A stretch of DNA of 64,000 nucleotides from Pseudomonas sp. W4I3 (GTDB lineage Bacteria; Pseudomonadota; Gammaproteobacteria; Pseudomonadales; Pseudomonadaceae), in contig NZ_JAUSXS010000001.1 of assembly GCF_030816195.1 (NCBI RefSeq), positions 2,875,501 through 2,939,500 of the forward strand, read 5' to 3'. Position numbers and translations under genes: made by a program. Shown here in pieces: positions 10,614 through 19,618 of this stretch. The number at the start of each line of letters is the position of its first letter. Within the stretch, counting starts at the first letter, position 1. A model generated the notes under the pieces. It was given only the letters and a program-made list of their open reading frames with translations. It was not told the origin of the DNA and made no database searches.

Positions 10614-10913
10614 TTACCGCTGGGCAAGCACACTGGCCAGCAACCCGGGGAAGCGGCCCTCGAGCTCTTCACGGCGCAACGAGTTCATATGGGTGGTGCC
10701 GACGTTGCGCGTGTTCACCAGGCCGGCATCGCGTAATACGCGGAAGTGGTGGGACATGCTGGATTTGGGCCGCCCGCCGTCCAGTTCGCCACAACTGGCT
10801 TCGGGCACGCCGGCCAGGCAGCGCACGATGTCCAGGCGCACGGGGTCGCTGAGGGCGTAAAGCACGCGCTCGAGGGTCAGTTCTTGTGGGGTAGGGTGTT
10901 TGAAGGCTCGCAT
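10614..10913 (-). CDS. ArsR-family winged-helix regulator
   Basis: The product is about 99 residues from the ATG at 10913 (another ATG at 10925 adds four). It has the ArsR-type HTH: LYALSDPVRLDIVRCLAG, then PKSSMSHHFRVLRDAGLV and the wing NVGTTHMNSLRREEL. No metal-binding ELCVCDL box is present, so it is a non-metal sensor. It is divergent from xenA with a perfect inverted repeat between them, so it most likely represses xenA and itself, responding to an electrophile or similar xenobiotic. Confidence 0.88.
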   Translation of the reverse strand: MRAFKHPTPQELTLERVLYALSDPVRLDIVRCLAGVPEASCGELDGGRPKSSMSHHFRVLRDAGLVNTRNVGTTHMNSLRREELEGRFPGLLASVLAQR

Positions 10914-10933
10914 GCAGCGGATCATAACAGGGG

Positions 10934-10973
10934 GGTATCGCTCAATACCATAGTTCGATTACCATCGAACTAT
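10934..10973. promoter_or_regulatory. ArsR/xenA operator region with two inverted repeats
   Basis: ATAGTTCGAT (10950-10959) and ATCGAACTAT (10964-10973) form a perfect 10-bp-arm inverted repeat with a TACC spacer. A second, GGTAT (10934-10938) and ATACC (10945-10949), abuts it. Both are in the 90-base gap between the divergent ArsR and xenA starts, the expected position for the ArsR repressor. Confidence 0.7.
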
Positions 10974-11003
10974 CGAATCACTCACCCTTCCCCGGAGTAT
11001 CAG

Positions 11004-12095
11004 ATGTCCGCTTTGTTCGAACCGTTCAAACTCAAAGACGTTACCTTGCGCAATCGCATTGCCATCCCGCCGATGTGCCAGTACATGGCCGACGACGGCA
11101 TGGTCAACGACTGGCACCACGTGCACCTGGCCGGCATGGCCCGTGGCGGTGCCGGCCTGCTAGTGGTCGAGGCCACCGCGGTCGCGCCTGAAGGGCGTAT
11201 CACCCCAGGCTGCGCCGGTATCTGGAGCGATGCCCACGCCGAAGCGTTCGTGCCGATGGTCAAGGCCATCAAGGCCGCCGGTTCCGTACCGGGCATCCAG
11301 ATTGCCCACGCCGGCCGCAAAGCCAGCGCCAACCGTCCGTGGGAAGGCGACGACCACATCCCGGCCTCCGATGCCCGCAGCTGGGAAACCATCGCCCCGT
11401 CGGCGATTGCATTCGGCGCGAACCTGCCCAACGTACCGCGTGCCATGACCCTGGATGACATCGCCCGCGTCCAGCAGGACTTCGTCGACGCCGCCCGTCG
11501 TGCGCGTGACGCGGGTTTTGAATGGATCGAACTGCACTTCGCCCATGGCTACCTGGGCCAGAGCTTTTTCTCCGAACATTCCAACCAGCGTACCGACGCC
11601 TACGGTGGCAGCTTCGACAACCGCAGCCGTTTCCTCCTGGAAACCCTGGCCGCCGTGCGTGAAGTCTGGCCGGAAAACCTGCCGCTCACCGCACGCTTCG
11701 GTGTGATCGAATACGACGGCCGCGATGAGCAGACCCTCACCGAGTCCATCGAGCTGGCCCGCCGCTTCAAGGCCGGTGGCCTGGACCTGCTGAGCGTCAG
11801 CGTCGGCTTCACCATTCCCGACACCAACATCCCGTGGGGCCCAGCGTTCATGGGGCCGATTGCCGAACGAGTGCGCCGTGAGGCGGGCATTCCGGTGACG
11901 TCGGCGTGGGGTTTTGGTACGCCGCAACTGGCCGAAGGCGCGCTGCAGGCCGGGCATCTTGATTTGGTGTCCGTAGGCCGTGCGCACTTGGCTGATCCGC
12001 ATTGGGCGTACTTTGCGGCCAAGGAGCTGGGTGTGGACAAGTCGTCCTGGACCTTGCCGGCGCCTTACGCGCACTGGCTGGAACGCTATCGCTGA
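11004..12095 (+). CDS. xenA: NADPH-dependent xenobiotic reductase (old yellow enzyme)
   Basis: The 363-residue protein is an OYE-family flavoenzyme of the short YqjM/XenA class. Recognisable are MSALFEPFKLKDVTLRNRI, PPMCQYMADDGMVNDWHHVH (with the flavin-tuning Cys), the substrate-binding HAGRKAS and HFAHGYLGQSFFS, and the C-terminal WERYR-like end (LERYR). It binds FMN and reduces activated alkenes, nitro compounds and nitrate esters using NADPH. It closely resembles XenA of P. putida. The ATG is preceded by CGGAG, and expression is probably under the divergent ArsR regulator. Confidence 0.95.
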   Translation: MSALFEPFKLKDVTLRNRIAIPPMCQYMADDGMVNDWHHVHLAGMARGGAGLLVVEATAVAPEGRITPGCAGIWSDAHAEAFVPMVKAIKAAGSVPGIQIAHAGRKASANRPWEGDDHIPASDARSWETIAPSAIAFGANLPNVPRAMTLDDIARVQQDFVDAARRARDAGFEWIELHFAHGYLGQSFFSEHSNQRTDAYGGSFDNRSRFLLETLAAVREVWPENLPLTARFGVIEYDGRDEQTLTESIELARRFKAGGLDLLSVSVGFTIPDTNIPWGPAFMGPIAERVRREAGIPVTSAWGFGTPQLAEGALQAGHLDLVSVGRAHLADPHWAYFAAKELGVDKSSWTLPAPYAHWLERYR

Positions 12096-12113
12096 GCTAG
12101 CGACTCGGTAAAA

Positions 12114-12144
12114 CTGTGGGAGGGGGCAAGCCCCCCCCCACATT
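12114..12144. repeat. Solitary REP hairpin downstream of xenA
   Basis: TGTGGGAGGGGGC and the matching C-rich arm ending CCCACA pair around a short AAG loop. Same family as the REP doublets at 14461, 25722, 28817 and 59590. It lies 20 bases after xenA. Confidence 0.75.
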
Positions 12145-12203
12145 TGGTTTATATACATCAGGAATACTGCGCCGCTGGGTACAAAGCAGATACGCGAAAA
12201 ATA

Positions 12204-12234
12204 ACGAATGAGAATGGATATCAAACGAGAATGG
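12204..12234 (+). promoter_or_regulatory. Possible Fur box upstream of siderophore receptor
   Basis: The stretch holds two GAGAAT hexamers (12211-12216 and 12228-12233) in an AT-rich context with partly symmetric ATGAGAATGGATATCA. It lies about 75-105 bases upstream of the receptor start. Fur sites are arrays of GATAAT-like hexamers, so iron repression of the receptor is plausible; match is imperfect. Confidence 0.4.
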
Positions 12235-12308
12235 CTTGATATATGATGCGCGGCGAATTCTTGGCAGGTATGCCGCCCCATCTGGCTCATTCACTAGGTT
12301 CACATTTC

Positions 12309-14444
12309 ATGCGTCGTACCCTGATTTCCATCTGTGTGCTTCAGGCGTTTTCCCCCTTGGCGTGGGCAGAGGATGCTCCGGCTGAAAAAACCAGTATCGA
12401 GCTGCAAGCGACCAACGTGACCGCTGCTGAGCAGTTTGAGTCAGCTCAGGGGCCGGTGCAGGGCTACCATGCCACACGATCAGCCAGTGCGACGCGCACC
12501 GACACCTCGATTCACGAAACCCCGCAGTCCATCAGCGTAGTGTCCAAAGACGTGGTCGAAGACATCGGCGCGACACGCCTGCAGGATGCCCTCGATTATG
12601 CCGGCGGTGTCGGTCGGGCCAACAACTTCGGTGGCCAGGGCCTGACCACGTTCACCGTGCGTGGCTTCACCACCGGTGAGTTCTACCGCAACGGTTTCCC
12701 GATCAACCGCGGTTACCCGAACATGCCGGATGCCAATACCATCGAGCGTCTCGAAGTGTTGCGCGGCCCCGCGACCATGCTCTATGGCCGTGGCGACCCC
12801 GGCGGCACGTTCAACGTGGTGTCCAAGCAGCCGCTGGCCGAACGTAGCGTGACCCTGGGCAGCCAGGTCAATGACCAGGGCATGAAGCGCGGCACCCTCG
12901 ATGCCTCTGGCCCGCTGGACGAAGAAGGCCGCCTGGCCTATCGCCTGAACGTGGTGGGCGAGGGCGGCGATACCTTTCGCGATCACGTCGAGACCGAGCG
13001 TTACGGCGTGGCACCGGTGATTACCTGGCAGGCCAGCGATGACACCAAGGTGATCTTCGAAGGCGATTTCATGCGCAACAACCACCCGCTGGACCGTGGC
13101 CTGACGCGCTTTCCCAACCAGCGCGGCACCGCTTCGCGTGACACGTTCTGGGGCGACAAGGATGCCGGCAAGCTGCATAACGACAACAACATGGCGCAGT
13201 TGCGTTTCGAGCATGCGCTCAATGACAACTGGACCCTGGGCGGTGGTTTTCAATGGCTGGACGGCAGCTTGAAAGGCAACGCCATCGAGGCGAACGGGCC
13301 CGGCAGCCTGGGCGCCGACGGCCGCACCCTGCAGCGCAACTTCAACTACCGCAAGCTGGAGTGGACCGACAAGGACTACCAGCTCAACCTGACCGGGCAT
13401 TTCTCCACCGGCGGGTTCGATCACACCCTGCTGACCGGCGTCGAGTACGAGGACTACGACTACCAGTCGATCATCCAGCGTTCCGCCGCCGCTGCGGGTA
13501 CTTACCCGATCGACATCTTCAACCCGGTATATGGCCAAACCCGTCCGCCGCTGACCCGCACGCCGACCCACGATAAGGAAAACCTCAAGACCTACGCCGC
13601 CTTCGTGCAGGACCAGGTGGCCCTGACCGAGCGCTTGAAAGTGCTGGCCGGCGCTCGCTTCGAACGGTTCGAGCATGATTACCAAACCTACGTGCCAGGC
13701 GCTAAAAACTGGCAGGCCGCCGACAATGCCGTCACCCCGCGCGTGGGCGTGATGTACGACCTGACAGACACCGTCGCGGTCTACGCCGATGCCGCGCGCT
13801 CGTTCAAGCCCAACACTGGCGCGAGCCGCGAGGGCGGTGGTTTCGCGCCGGAAAAAGGCAAGTCCTATGAGATGGGCATCAAGTGGGAAGCGCTTGATCG
13901 CCAACTGAGCGTTGACGCCGCGATCTACCAGATCGAGAAGAAAAACGTGCTGGCCACCGACCCGCTTGACAACACCTTGAGCGTCGCGACCGGCCAGGTG
14001 CGCAGTCGCGGGTTCGACCTCAACGTGGCGGGCAACCTCACGCCGGAGTGGCGCGTGATCGGCGGCTACGCCTACGTGGACGCCGAAGTTACCCGCGACA
14101 CCACCCTGCGCGCCGGCACGCGCTTGATGAACATCCCGCGCAACAGCTTCAGCCTGCTCAACGTCTACGAATTCCAGGATGGCGCCCTCAAGGGCCTGGG
14201 CCTGGGCGCCGGTGGCAAATACGTCGATCAGCGCGCCGGGCAGACCGCCAACACCGCGTTTTCGATGGACGCCTACACCGTGGTCGACCTGCTGGGCTAC
14301 TACAAGGTCAACGAACAGGTGCGCCTGAACCTAGACGTGAAAAACCTGTTCAACCGCGAGTATGAGGAAGGGGCGTTCGGCAATATCTACGCCTACCCTG
14401 GCGCACCACGCACCGTACAGCTTGGAATCTCCTACACCCTCTGA
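12309..14444 (+). CDS. TonB-dependent siderophore receptor
   Basis: The 711-residue protein begins with a signal peptide (MRRTLISICVLQAFSPLAWA, cleaved about residue 20), then a possible TonB box (IELQATNVTA). The plug shows SIHETPQSISVVSKDVVED and IERLEVLRGPATMLYGRGDPGG. The rest is a 22-strand barrel ending YPGAPRTVQLGISYTL. There is no N-terminal signalling domain and no sigma/anti-sigma pair nearby, so it is a simple ferri-siderophore importer of the outer membrane. I chose ATG 12309 since residues before it are not signal-peptide-like. The siderophore cannot be named; the upstream Fur-like site fits iron control. Confidence 0.93.
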   Translation: MRRTLISICVLQAFSPLAWAEDAPAEKTSIELQATNVTAAEQFESAQGPVQGYHATRSASATRTDTSIHETPQSISVVSKDVVEDIGATRLQDALDYAGGVGRANNFGGQGLTTFTVRGFTTGEFYRNGFPINRGYPNMPDANTIERLEVLRGPATMLYGRGDPGGTFNVVSKQPLAERSVTLGSQVNDQGMKRGTLDASGPLDEEGRLAYRLNVVGEGGDTFRDHVETERYGVAPVITWQASDDTKVIFEGDFMRNNHPLDRGLTRFPNQRGTASRDTFWGDKDAGKLHNDNNMAQLRFEHALNDNWTLGGGFQWLDGSLKGNAIEANGPGSLGADGRTLQRNFNYRKLEWTDKDYQLNLTGHFSTGGFDHTLLTGVEYEDYDYQSIIQRSAAAAGTYPIDIFNPVYGQTRPPLTRTPTHDKENLKTYAAFVQDQVALTERLKVLAGARFERFEHDYQTYVPGAKNWQAADNAVTPRVGVMYDLTDTVAVYADAARSFKPNTGASREGGGFAPEKGKSYEMGIKWEALDRQLSVDAAIYQIEKKNVLATDPLDNTLSVATGQVRSRGFDLNVAGNLTPEWRVIGGYAYVDAEVTRDTTLRAGTRLMNIPRNSFSLLNVYEFQDGALKGLGLGAGGKYVDQRAGQTANTAFSMDAYTVVDLLGYYKVNEQVRLNLDVKNLFNREYEEGAFGNIYAYPGAPRTVQLGISYTL

Positions 14445-14460
14445 CGCTGTACACCGTTCC

Positions 14461-14555
14461 AAATGTGGGAGGGGGCTTGCTCCCGATTGCAGTGTGTCAG
14501 TCTCAATATTTTTGACTGATACACCGCTATCGGGAGCAAGCCCCCTCCCACATTT
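14461..14555. repeat. REPIN (REP doublet), GTGGGAGGGGGCTTGC class
   Basis: Two REP arms in inverted orientation (AATGTGGGAGGGGGCTTGC and its complement at 14536-14555) enclose a variable loop. It fills the convergent gap between the siderophore receptor and the GntR regulator. Confidence 0.9.
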
Positions 14556-14579
14556 GATCCCATTTATCCCTTGAGCGGG

Positions 14580-15302
14580 CTACAACGGCGTCAACACATT
14601 CATCACCGTATCCAGCGCCACTCGCGTGTCATCCAGCTGCACCAGCGAGGCGTGCCGCGCGCCCAGGGCGTCGCGATTCTGGATGGCGGTGAGTATCGCC
14701 TTGTGCCGGGGCAGGCTCAGGCCCTGGATGTCCGGGCGGCGGTTGGTGATGTTGATCGACTCGCGCAACGGCAGCGACAGCATGTTGCACATATAGGCGA
14801 GCAGGTCGTTGCGGGTGGCGTCGGCAATGGCGCGGTGAAAGTCCAGGTCGGCCTGCAACAGTTCGTCGTGGGTCTTGGCGGTTTCCATGCCTTGGTAGGC
14901 TTTTTCGATGGTGGCGATGTCTTCATCGGTGGCGGTGGTCGCGGCCATGGCGGCGATTTCCGGTTCGAGAATGCGGCGCACCCCGGCCAGGGTGTTGAAG
15001 AACTCACTGTGGGGCGTGGACTGCATCAACCAGGACAGCACGTCCGGGTCGAGCAGGTGCCATTTCAAGCGCGGCCGCACCACGGCACCCACCCGGGGCT
15101 TGGAATACACCAGGCCCTTGGCGCTGAGCACCCGCGTCGCCTCGCGCAACACCGAACGGCTGACCTTGTATTCCTCGCACAGCGTGGCTTCCATGGGCAG
15201 TCTTTCTTCCGGCTTGAAGCGCCCGGAAACGATGTGCATGCCCAACTCCTGAACGATCTGGGCATGCATGCTCTTGCGCGGCTTGGGCGGCTGGTGATCC
15301 AT
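14580..15302 (-). CDS. FadR/GntR-family regulator of arabinose (arabonate) catabolism
   Basis: The 240-residue protein (ATG 15302) has the GntR winged helix (ERLPMEATLCEEYKVSRSVLREATRVLSAKGLV) and a FadR-type C-terminal domain with the metal-ligand pattern expected of FCD proteins (Asp and His in DLDFHRAI, later RRPD and RHKAI). It is 48 bases downstream of the IlvD/Edd-type dehydratase gene in the same direction. Regulators of this subgroup bind sugar acids or keto-deoxy acids. Candidate sites are the TAGTnCTACTA elements at 17175 and 26998. Confidence 0.87.
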   Translation of the reverse strand: MDHQPPKPRKSMHAQIVQELGMHIVSGRFKPEERLPMEATLCEEYKVSRSVLREATRVLSAKGLVYSKPRVGAVVRPRLKWHLLDPDVLSWLMQSTPHSEFFNTLAGVRRILEPEIAAMAATTATDEDIATIEKAYQGMETAKTHDELLQADLDFHRAIADATRNDLLAYMCNMLSLPLRESINITNRRPDIQGLSLPRHKAILTAIQNRDALGARHASLVQLDDTRVALDTVMNVLTPL

Positions 15303-15350
15303 AACGACGGGCAGGCTCTGGCTTAAATTCGCCGCATCATAGCATCCCAA

Positions 15351-17087
15351 TTAGTGGGAATGCCGTGGGACTTCGGCGCCACGGCAGCCCACCAGGAAGT
15401 CGAAGTCGCAGCCCTGGTCGGCCTGCAGTACATGGTCGATGTACAGCTGGCGATAGCCACCGACGATGAGTTTTTCGGTGGGCGCCAGGTCCGCCATGCG
15501 CGCCGCCAGCTCGGCGTCGGGGATGTCCAGGTGCAAGCGACCATTGGCGCAGTCCAGTTCGATCCAGTCACCTTCCTTCACGGCGGCCAACGGCCCGCCC
15601 GCAGCGGCTTCCGGTGCCACGTGCAGCACCACCGTGCCGTACGCGGTGCCGCTCATGCGCGCGTCGGAAATGCGCACCATGTCGGTCACGCCCTGGGCCA
15701 GCAACTTGGCCGGCAGCCCCATGTTGCCGACTTCGGCCATGCCTGGGTAACCCTTGGGCCCGCAGTTTTTCATGACCAGGATCGAGCTGGCGTCCACTTC
15801 GAGCTCCGGATCGTTGATGCGTGCCTTGTACATGTCGAAGTTTTCGAACACCACCGCACGGCCACGGTGCTGCATCAGTTCGGCGCTGGCGGCGGACGGC
15901 TTGAGTACCGCGCCCAGGGGGGCCAGGTTGCCGCGCAGCACGCAGATGCCGCCGTCGGCGCGGATCGGGTTGTCGAGGGTGCGGATCACTTCGTCCTGGC
16001 CGTAGATCGGTGAGTCCTTGGTGTTCTCGCCCAGCGACTTGCCGTTGACGGTCAAGGCGTTCGGATGCGGGATCAGGTCGGCCTCGCCCAGGCGGCGCAG
16101 TACGGCAGGCAGGCCGCCGGCGTAGTAGAACTCTTCCATCAGGAAGCGCCCCGAGGGTTGCAGGTCAACGATGGTTGGCATGCCACGGCCGATGCGGGTC
16201 CAGTCATCCAGGTCCAGTTCCACGCCGATACGGCCGGCGATGGCTTTCAAGTGAATCACCGCGTTGGTCGAGCCGCCAATGGCTGCGTTTACCCGGATCG
16301 CATTCTCGAAGGCTTCCTTGGTGAGGATCTTCGACAGCTTCAAATCTTCGCGCACCATTTCCACGGCGCGCATGCCCGACATGTGCGCCAGTACATAGCG
16401 CCGTGCATCCACCGCCGGAATCGCCGCGTTGTGGGGCAGGGAAGTGCCGAGGGCCTCGGCCATGCAGGCCATGGTCGACGCGGTGCCCATGGTGTTGCAG
16501 GTACCCGCCGAGCGCGACATGCCGCCTTCGGCCGCAAGGAAGTCATCCAGCGTAATAGTGCCGGCCTTGACCTGCTCGCTGAGCTGCCACACCACCGTGC
16601 CCGAGCCGATGTCCTGGCCCTTGTGCTTGCCGTTGAGCATCGGCCCGCCGGTAACGACGATGGCCGGTACGTCACAACTGGCGGCGCCCATCAGCAGCGC
16701 CGGGGTGGTTTTGTCGCAGCCGGTGAGCAGTACCACGCCATCGATCGGGTTGCCGCGAATGGCTTCTTCCACGTCCATGCTCGCCAGGTTGCGCGTCAGC
16801 ATGGCGGTGGGGCGCAGATTGGATTCGCCGTTGGAGAACACCGGGAATTCCACCGGGAAGCCACCGGCTTCGATCACGCCGCGTTTGACGTGCTCGGCGA
16901 TCTGGCGGAAATGCGCGTTGCACGGGGTCAGCTCCGACCAGGTATTGCAGATGCCGATAATCGGCTTGCCATGGAACTGATGGTCGGCAATGCCCTGGTT
17001 CTTCATCCAGCTGCGGTACATGAAGCCGTTCTTGTCGGCGGTACCGAACCACTGGGCGGAGCGTAGGCCGGGCTTTTTATCAGACAT
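15351..17087 (-). CDS. IlvD/Edd-family sugar acid dehydratase, probably L-arabinonate dehydratase
   Basis: The 578-residue enzyme belongs to the IlvD/Edd Fe-S dehydratases. The cluster cysteines are visible in GICNTW, TGCDKTTPA and SAGTCNTMG, and Mg2+ binding is in the usual region. Sequence and length fit pentonate dehydratases (L-arabinonate or D-xylonate type) rather than branched-chain amino acid synthesis. Neighbouring genes supply the remaining steps of L-arabinose oxidation to 2-oxoglutarate, so conversion of L-arabinonate to 2-keto-3-deoxy-L-arabinonate is the best call. It is divergent from the MFS gene at 17280 across a shared regulatory region. Start MSDKK at 17087 chosen over an upstream in-frame ATG. 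Confidence 0.9.
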   Translation of the reverse strand: MSDKKPGLRSAQWFGTADKNGFMYRSWMKNQGIADHQFHGKPIIGICNTWSELTPCNAHFRQIAEHVKRGVIEAGGFPVEFPVFSNGESNLRPTAMLTRNLASMDVEEAIRGNPIDGVVLLTGCDKTTPALLMGAASCDVPAIVVTGGPMLNGKHKGQDIGSGTVVWQLSEQVKAGTITLDDFLAAEGGMSRSAGTCNTMGTASTMACMAEALGTSLPHNAAIPAVDARRYVLAHMSGMRAVEMVREDLKLSKILTKEAFENAIRVNAAIGGSTNAVIHLKAIAGRIGVELDLDDWTRIGRGMPTIVDLQPSGRFLMEEFYYAGGLPAVLRRLGEADLIPHPNALTVNGKSLGENTKDSPIYGQDEVIRTLDNPIRADGGICVLRGNLAPLGAVLKPSAASAELMQHRGRAVVFENFDMYKARINDPELEVDASSILVMKNCGPKGYPGMAEVGNMGLPAKLLAQGVTDMVRISDARMSGTAYGTVVLHVAPEAAAGGPLAAVKEGDWIELDCANGRLHLDIPDAELAARMADLAPTEKLIVGGYRQLYIDHVLQADQGCDFDFLVGCRGAEVPRHSH

Positions 17088-17174
17088 GATCGATTCTCTT
17101 ATTGTATGACTATATGTTCTGAGCGTGGTTAAACATAAGCGCAAAATCGCTGCTTTGGAAGAGTTGTTTTGCAA

Positions 17175-17192
17175 ATAGTCCTACTATATAGT
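17175..17192. promoter_or_regulatory. Putative GntR operator in arabinose cluster promoter (copy 1)
   Basis: ATAGTCCTACTAT is an inverted repeat with ATAGT/ACTAT arms, overlapping a second perfect palindrome ACTATATAGT (17183-17192). It lies between the divergent dehydratase and MFS genes. The same core TAGTnCTACTA recurs at 26999-27009 between the mutarotase and SDR genes. Confidence 0.6.
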
Positions 17193-17279
17193 TCTTCTCA
17201 ACTGAGGTATGACCCTGGCGGATTTCCGCGAGAGGCGTCCCCCGAGCTTCTATAAAAACAACAAATCGGAGATCGACCC

Positions 17280-18602
17280 ATGAGCCAGGAATTGCGGCTT
17301 ATTCGGCGCATCACGCTGAAACTGATTCCCTTCCTGATCCTGCTGTACCTGATCGCCTACGTGGACCGTTCCGCCGTGGGCTTCGCCAAGCTGCACATGG
17401 GCGCTGACGTCGGCATCGGCGATGCGGCCTATGGCTTGGGCGCCGGGTTGTTCTTCATTGGCTACTTCCTGTTCGAGATCCCCAGCAACCTGATGCTCGA
17501 CCGCTTCGGCGCGCGGCGCTGGTTCGCCCGCATCATGATCACCTGGGGCACCATCACCATCGGCATGGCCTTTGTGCAAGGGCCGCATAGCTTCTATGTG
17601 ATGCGCTTCTTGCTCGGCGCGGCCGAGGCGGGGTTCTTTCCGGGCGTGCTTTATTACATTACGCAGTGGTTCCCGGTGCGCCATCGCGGCAAGATCCTCG
17701 GGCTGTTCATCCTCTCCCAACCCATCGCGATGATGATCACCGGCCCGGTGTCCGGCGGCCTGCTGGGTCTGGACGGCACCCTTGGCCTGCACGGCTGGCA
17801 ATGGCTGTTCATCGTGATCGGCACCCCGGCGATCCTGCTGACCTGGCCGGTACTGCGCTACCTGCCGGACGGCCCCAAGCAGGTCAACTGGATGAGCGAG
17901 GACGAGAAAGCCTGGCTCACCGGTGAGTTGAACAAAGACTTGCAAGCCTACGGTCAGACCCGCCACGGCAACCCGCTGCATGCCCTCAAGGACAAGCGCG
18001 TGCTGCTGCTGGCGCTGTTCTACCTGCCGGTGACCTTGAGCATCTACGGCCTGGGCCTGTGGTTGCCGACCTTGATCAAGCAGTTCGGCGGCAGTGACCT
18101 GACCACCGGTTTCATCTCCGCCGTGCCCTATATTTTCGGCATCATCGGCCTGCTGATCATCCCGCGCAGTTCCGACCGCCTGAATGACCGCTATGGCCAC
18201 CTCGCTGTGCTTTATGTACTGGGCGCCATCGGCCTGTTCTCAAGCGCATGGCTGAGCGCGCCGGTGCTGCAGATGGCCGCGCTGTGCCTGGCTGCCTTTG
18301 CGATGTTTTCCTGCACGGCGGTGTTCTGGACCTTGCCGGGCCGCTTCTTCGCCGGTGCCAGTGCGGCGGCCGGTATCGCGTTGATCAATTCGGTGGGCAA
18401 CCTCGGCGGCTACATCGGCCCGTTCGTGATTGGTGCGCTCAAGGAATACACCGGCAACCTGGCCTCGGGCTTGTACTTTTTGTCCGGCGTGATGCTGTTC
18501 GGGCTGGTGCTGACCTTGGTGGTCTACCGCCTGCTGGAGCGCAAGCATGTGCTGCCCGCCGATCAATTCGCCGCCAGCGCCCGTGGCGCTACACGTACTT
18601 AA
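17280..18602 (+). CDS. MFS transporter (anion:cation symporter type), probable sugar-acid carrier
   Basis: The 440-residue protein has 12 predicted helices and the ACS-family signatures: LIAYVDRSAVGFAK in helix 1, NLMLDRFGARRW between helices 2 and 3, and GAAEAGFFPG in helix 4. This group imports organic anions such as hexuronates, galactonate and phthalate. Placement between a pentonate dehydratase and an AraD1-type enzyme suggests L-arabinonate or a related aldonate as substrate. It starts the plus-strand operon with 15 bases before the next gene. Confidence 0.9.
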   Translation: MSQELRLIRRITLKLIPFLILLYLIAYVDRSAVGFAKLHMGADVGIGDAAYGLGAGLFFIGYFLFEIPSNLMLDRFGARRWFARIMITWGTITIGMAFVQGPHSFYVMRFLLGAAEAGFFPGVLYYITQWFPVRHRGKILGLFILSQPIAMMITGPVSGGLLGLDGTLGLHGWQWLFIVIGTPAILLTWPVLRYLPDGPKQVNWMSEDEKAWLTGELNKDLQAYGQTRHGNPLHALKDKRVLLLALFYLPVTLSIYGLGLWLPTLIKQFGGSDLTTGFISAVPYIFGIIGLLIIPRSSDRLNDRYGHLAVLYVLGAIGLFSSAWLSAPVLQMAALCLAAFAMFSCTAVFWTLPGRFFAGASAAAGIALINSVGNLGGYIGPFVIGALKEYTGNLASGLYFLSGVMLFGLVLTLVVYRLLERKHVLPADQFAASARGATRT

Positions 18603-18617
18603 TTCAGGAGAAATGGC

Positions 18618-19607
18618 ATGCGTTTAGTTCAGTTCGAGTTGCCCAACGGCGAACGCCGCGTCGGCGTAGTGCAAGGCACACAGCTGCGCGAAGTTCAGGC
18701 TGCGCGCAGCGTGCGCGAGTTGGCCCTGGCCGCCATCGAAGCCGGGGTTGGCCTGGAGCAGCAGGTGAACAGCCTTGGCCTGGGCGACAGCCACGACTAC
18801 GCCACACTGCTGTCCGACCTCAAGGTGCTGCCGCCGTTGGATCACCCGGACCCTGCGCACATGCTGATCAGCGGCACCGGCCTGACCCACTTGGGCAGCG
18901 CCTCGGCACGCGACAAGATGCATCAGGCCGGCGACGAGACCGCCTTGACCGACACCATGCGCATCTTCAAATGGGGCGTTGAGGGCGGTAAACCGGCGGC
19001 CGGCCAGGCAGGCGTGCAACCGGAGTGGTTCTACAAGGGCGACGGCAGCACTGTTGTCCGCCCTGGCGCCGCCTTCCCGGTACCGCCGTTTGCCGAAGAC
19101 GCGGGCGAAGAGCCGGAAATCGGCGGTCTCTACGTGATCGGCCCCGACAGCAAGCCCTATCGCGTGGGCTTTGCGGTGGGCAACGAGTTCTCCGACCACA
19201 TCATGGAACGCAAGAACTACCTGTACCTAGCCCATTCCAAACTGCGCAGTTGCAGCTACGGGCCGGAACTGCGCGTGGGCGAGTTGCCCCAGCATCTGGC
19301 GGGTACCAGTCGTATCCTGCGTAACGGCGAGGAAATCTGGCGGAACGAATTCCTCAGCGGCGAGGCCAATATGTGCCACAGCCTGGAAAACCTCGAGTAC
19401 CACCACTTCAAATACCGCCAGTTCCTCAAGCCCGGCGATGTGCACATTCACTTCTTCGGCACCGCCACGCTGTCATTTGCTGACGGTATACGTACCCAGG
19501 CCGGCGATGTGTTCGAGATCACCCAGGCTGAATTCGGTGCGCCGCTGGTCAACCGTGTCGGCAGCAGTGATGCGGCATTCGAACCCGGCAACGTCATTAC
19601 CCTTTAA
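18618..19607 (+). CDS. AraD1/FAH-superfamily 2-keto-3-deoxy-L-arabinonate dehydratase
   Basis: The 329-residue protein is of the AraD1 (GguC) group of the fumarylacetoacetate hydrolase superfamily. The C-terminal half shows VGNEFSDHIMERKNYLYLAHSK, the acidic metal ligands (EFLSGEANMCHSLENLEYHHF) and GDVHIHFFGTATLSFADG. By family and context it dehydrates 2-keto-3-deoxy-L-arabinonate to 2-oxoglutarate semialdehyde. AGGAGAA precedes the ATG. It is followed 11 bases later by the semialdehyde dehydrogenase that would use its product. Confidence 0.85.
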   Translation: MRLVQFELPNGERRVGVVQGTQLREVQAARSVRELALAAIEAGVGLEQQVNSLGLGDSHDYATLLSDLKVLPPLDHPDPAHMLISGTGLTHLGSASARDKMHQAGDETALTDTMRIFKWGVEGGKPAAGQAGVQPEWFYKGDGSTVVRPGAAFPVPPFAEDAGEEPEIGGLYVIGPDSKPYRVGFAVGNEFSDHIMERKNYLYLAHSKLRSCSYGPELRVGELPQHLAGTSRILRNGEEIWRNEFLSGEANMCHSLENLEYHHFKYRQFLKPGDVHIHFFGTATLSFADGIRTQAGDVFEITQAEFGAPLVNRVGSSDAAFEPGNVITL

Positions 19608-19618
19608 AGGAGAGCCCC

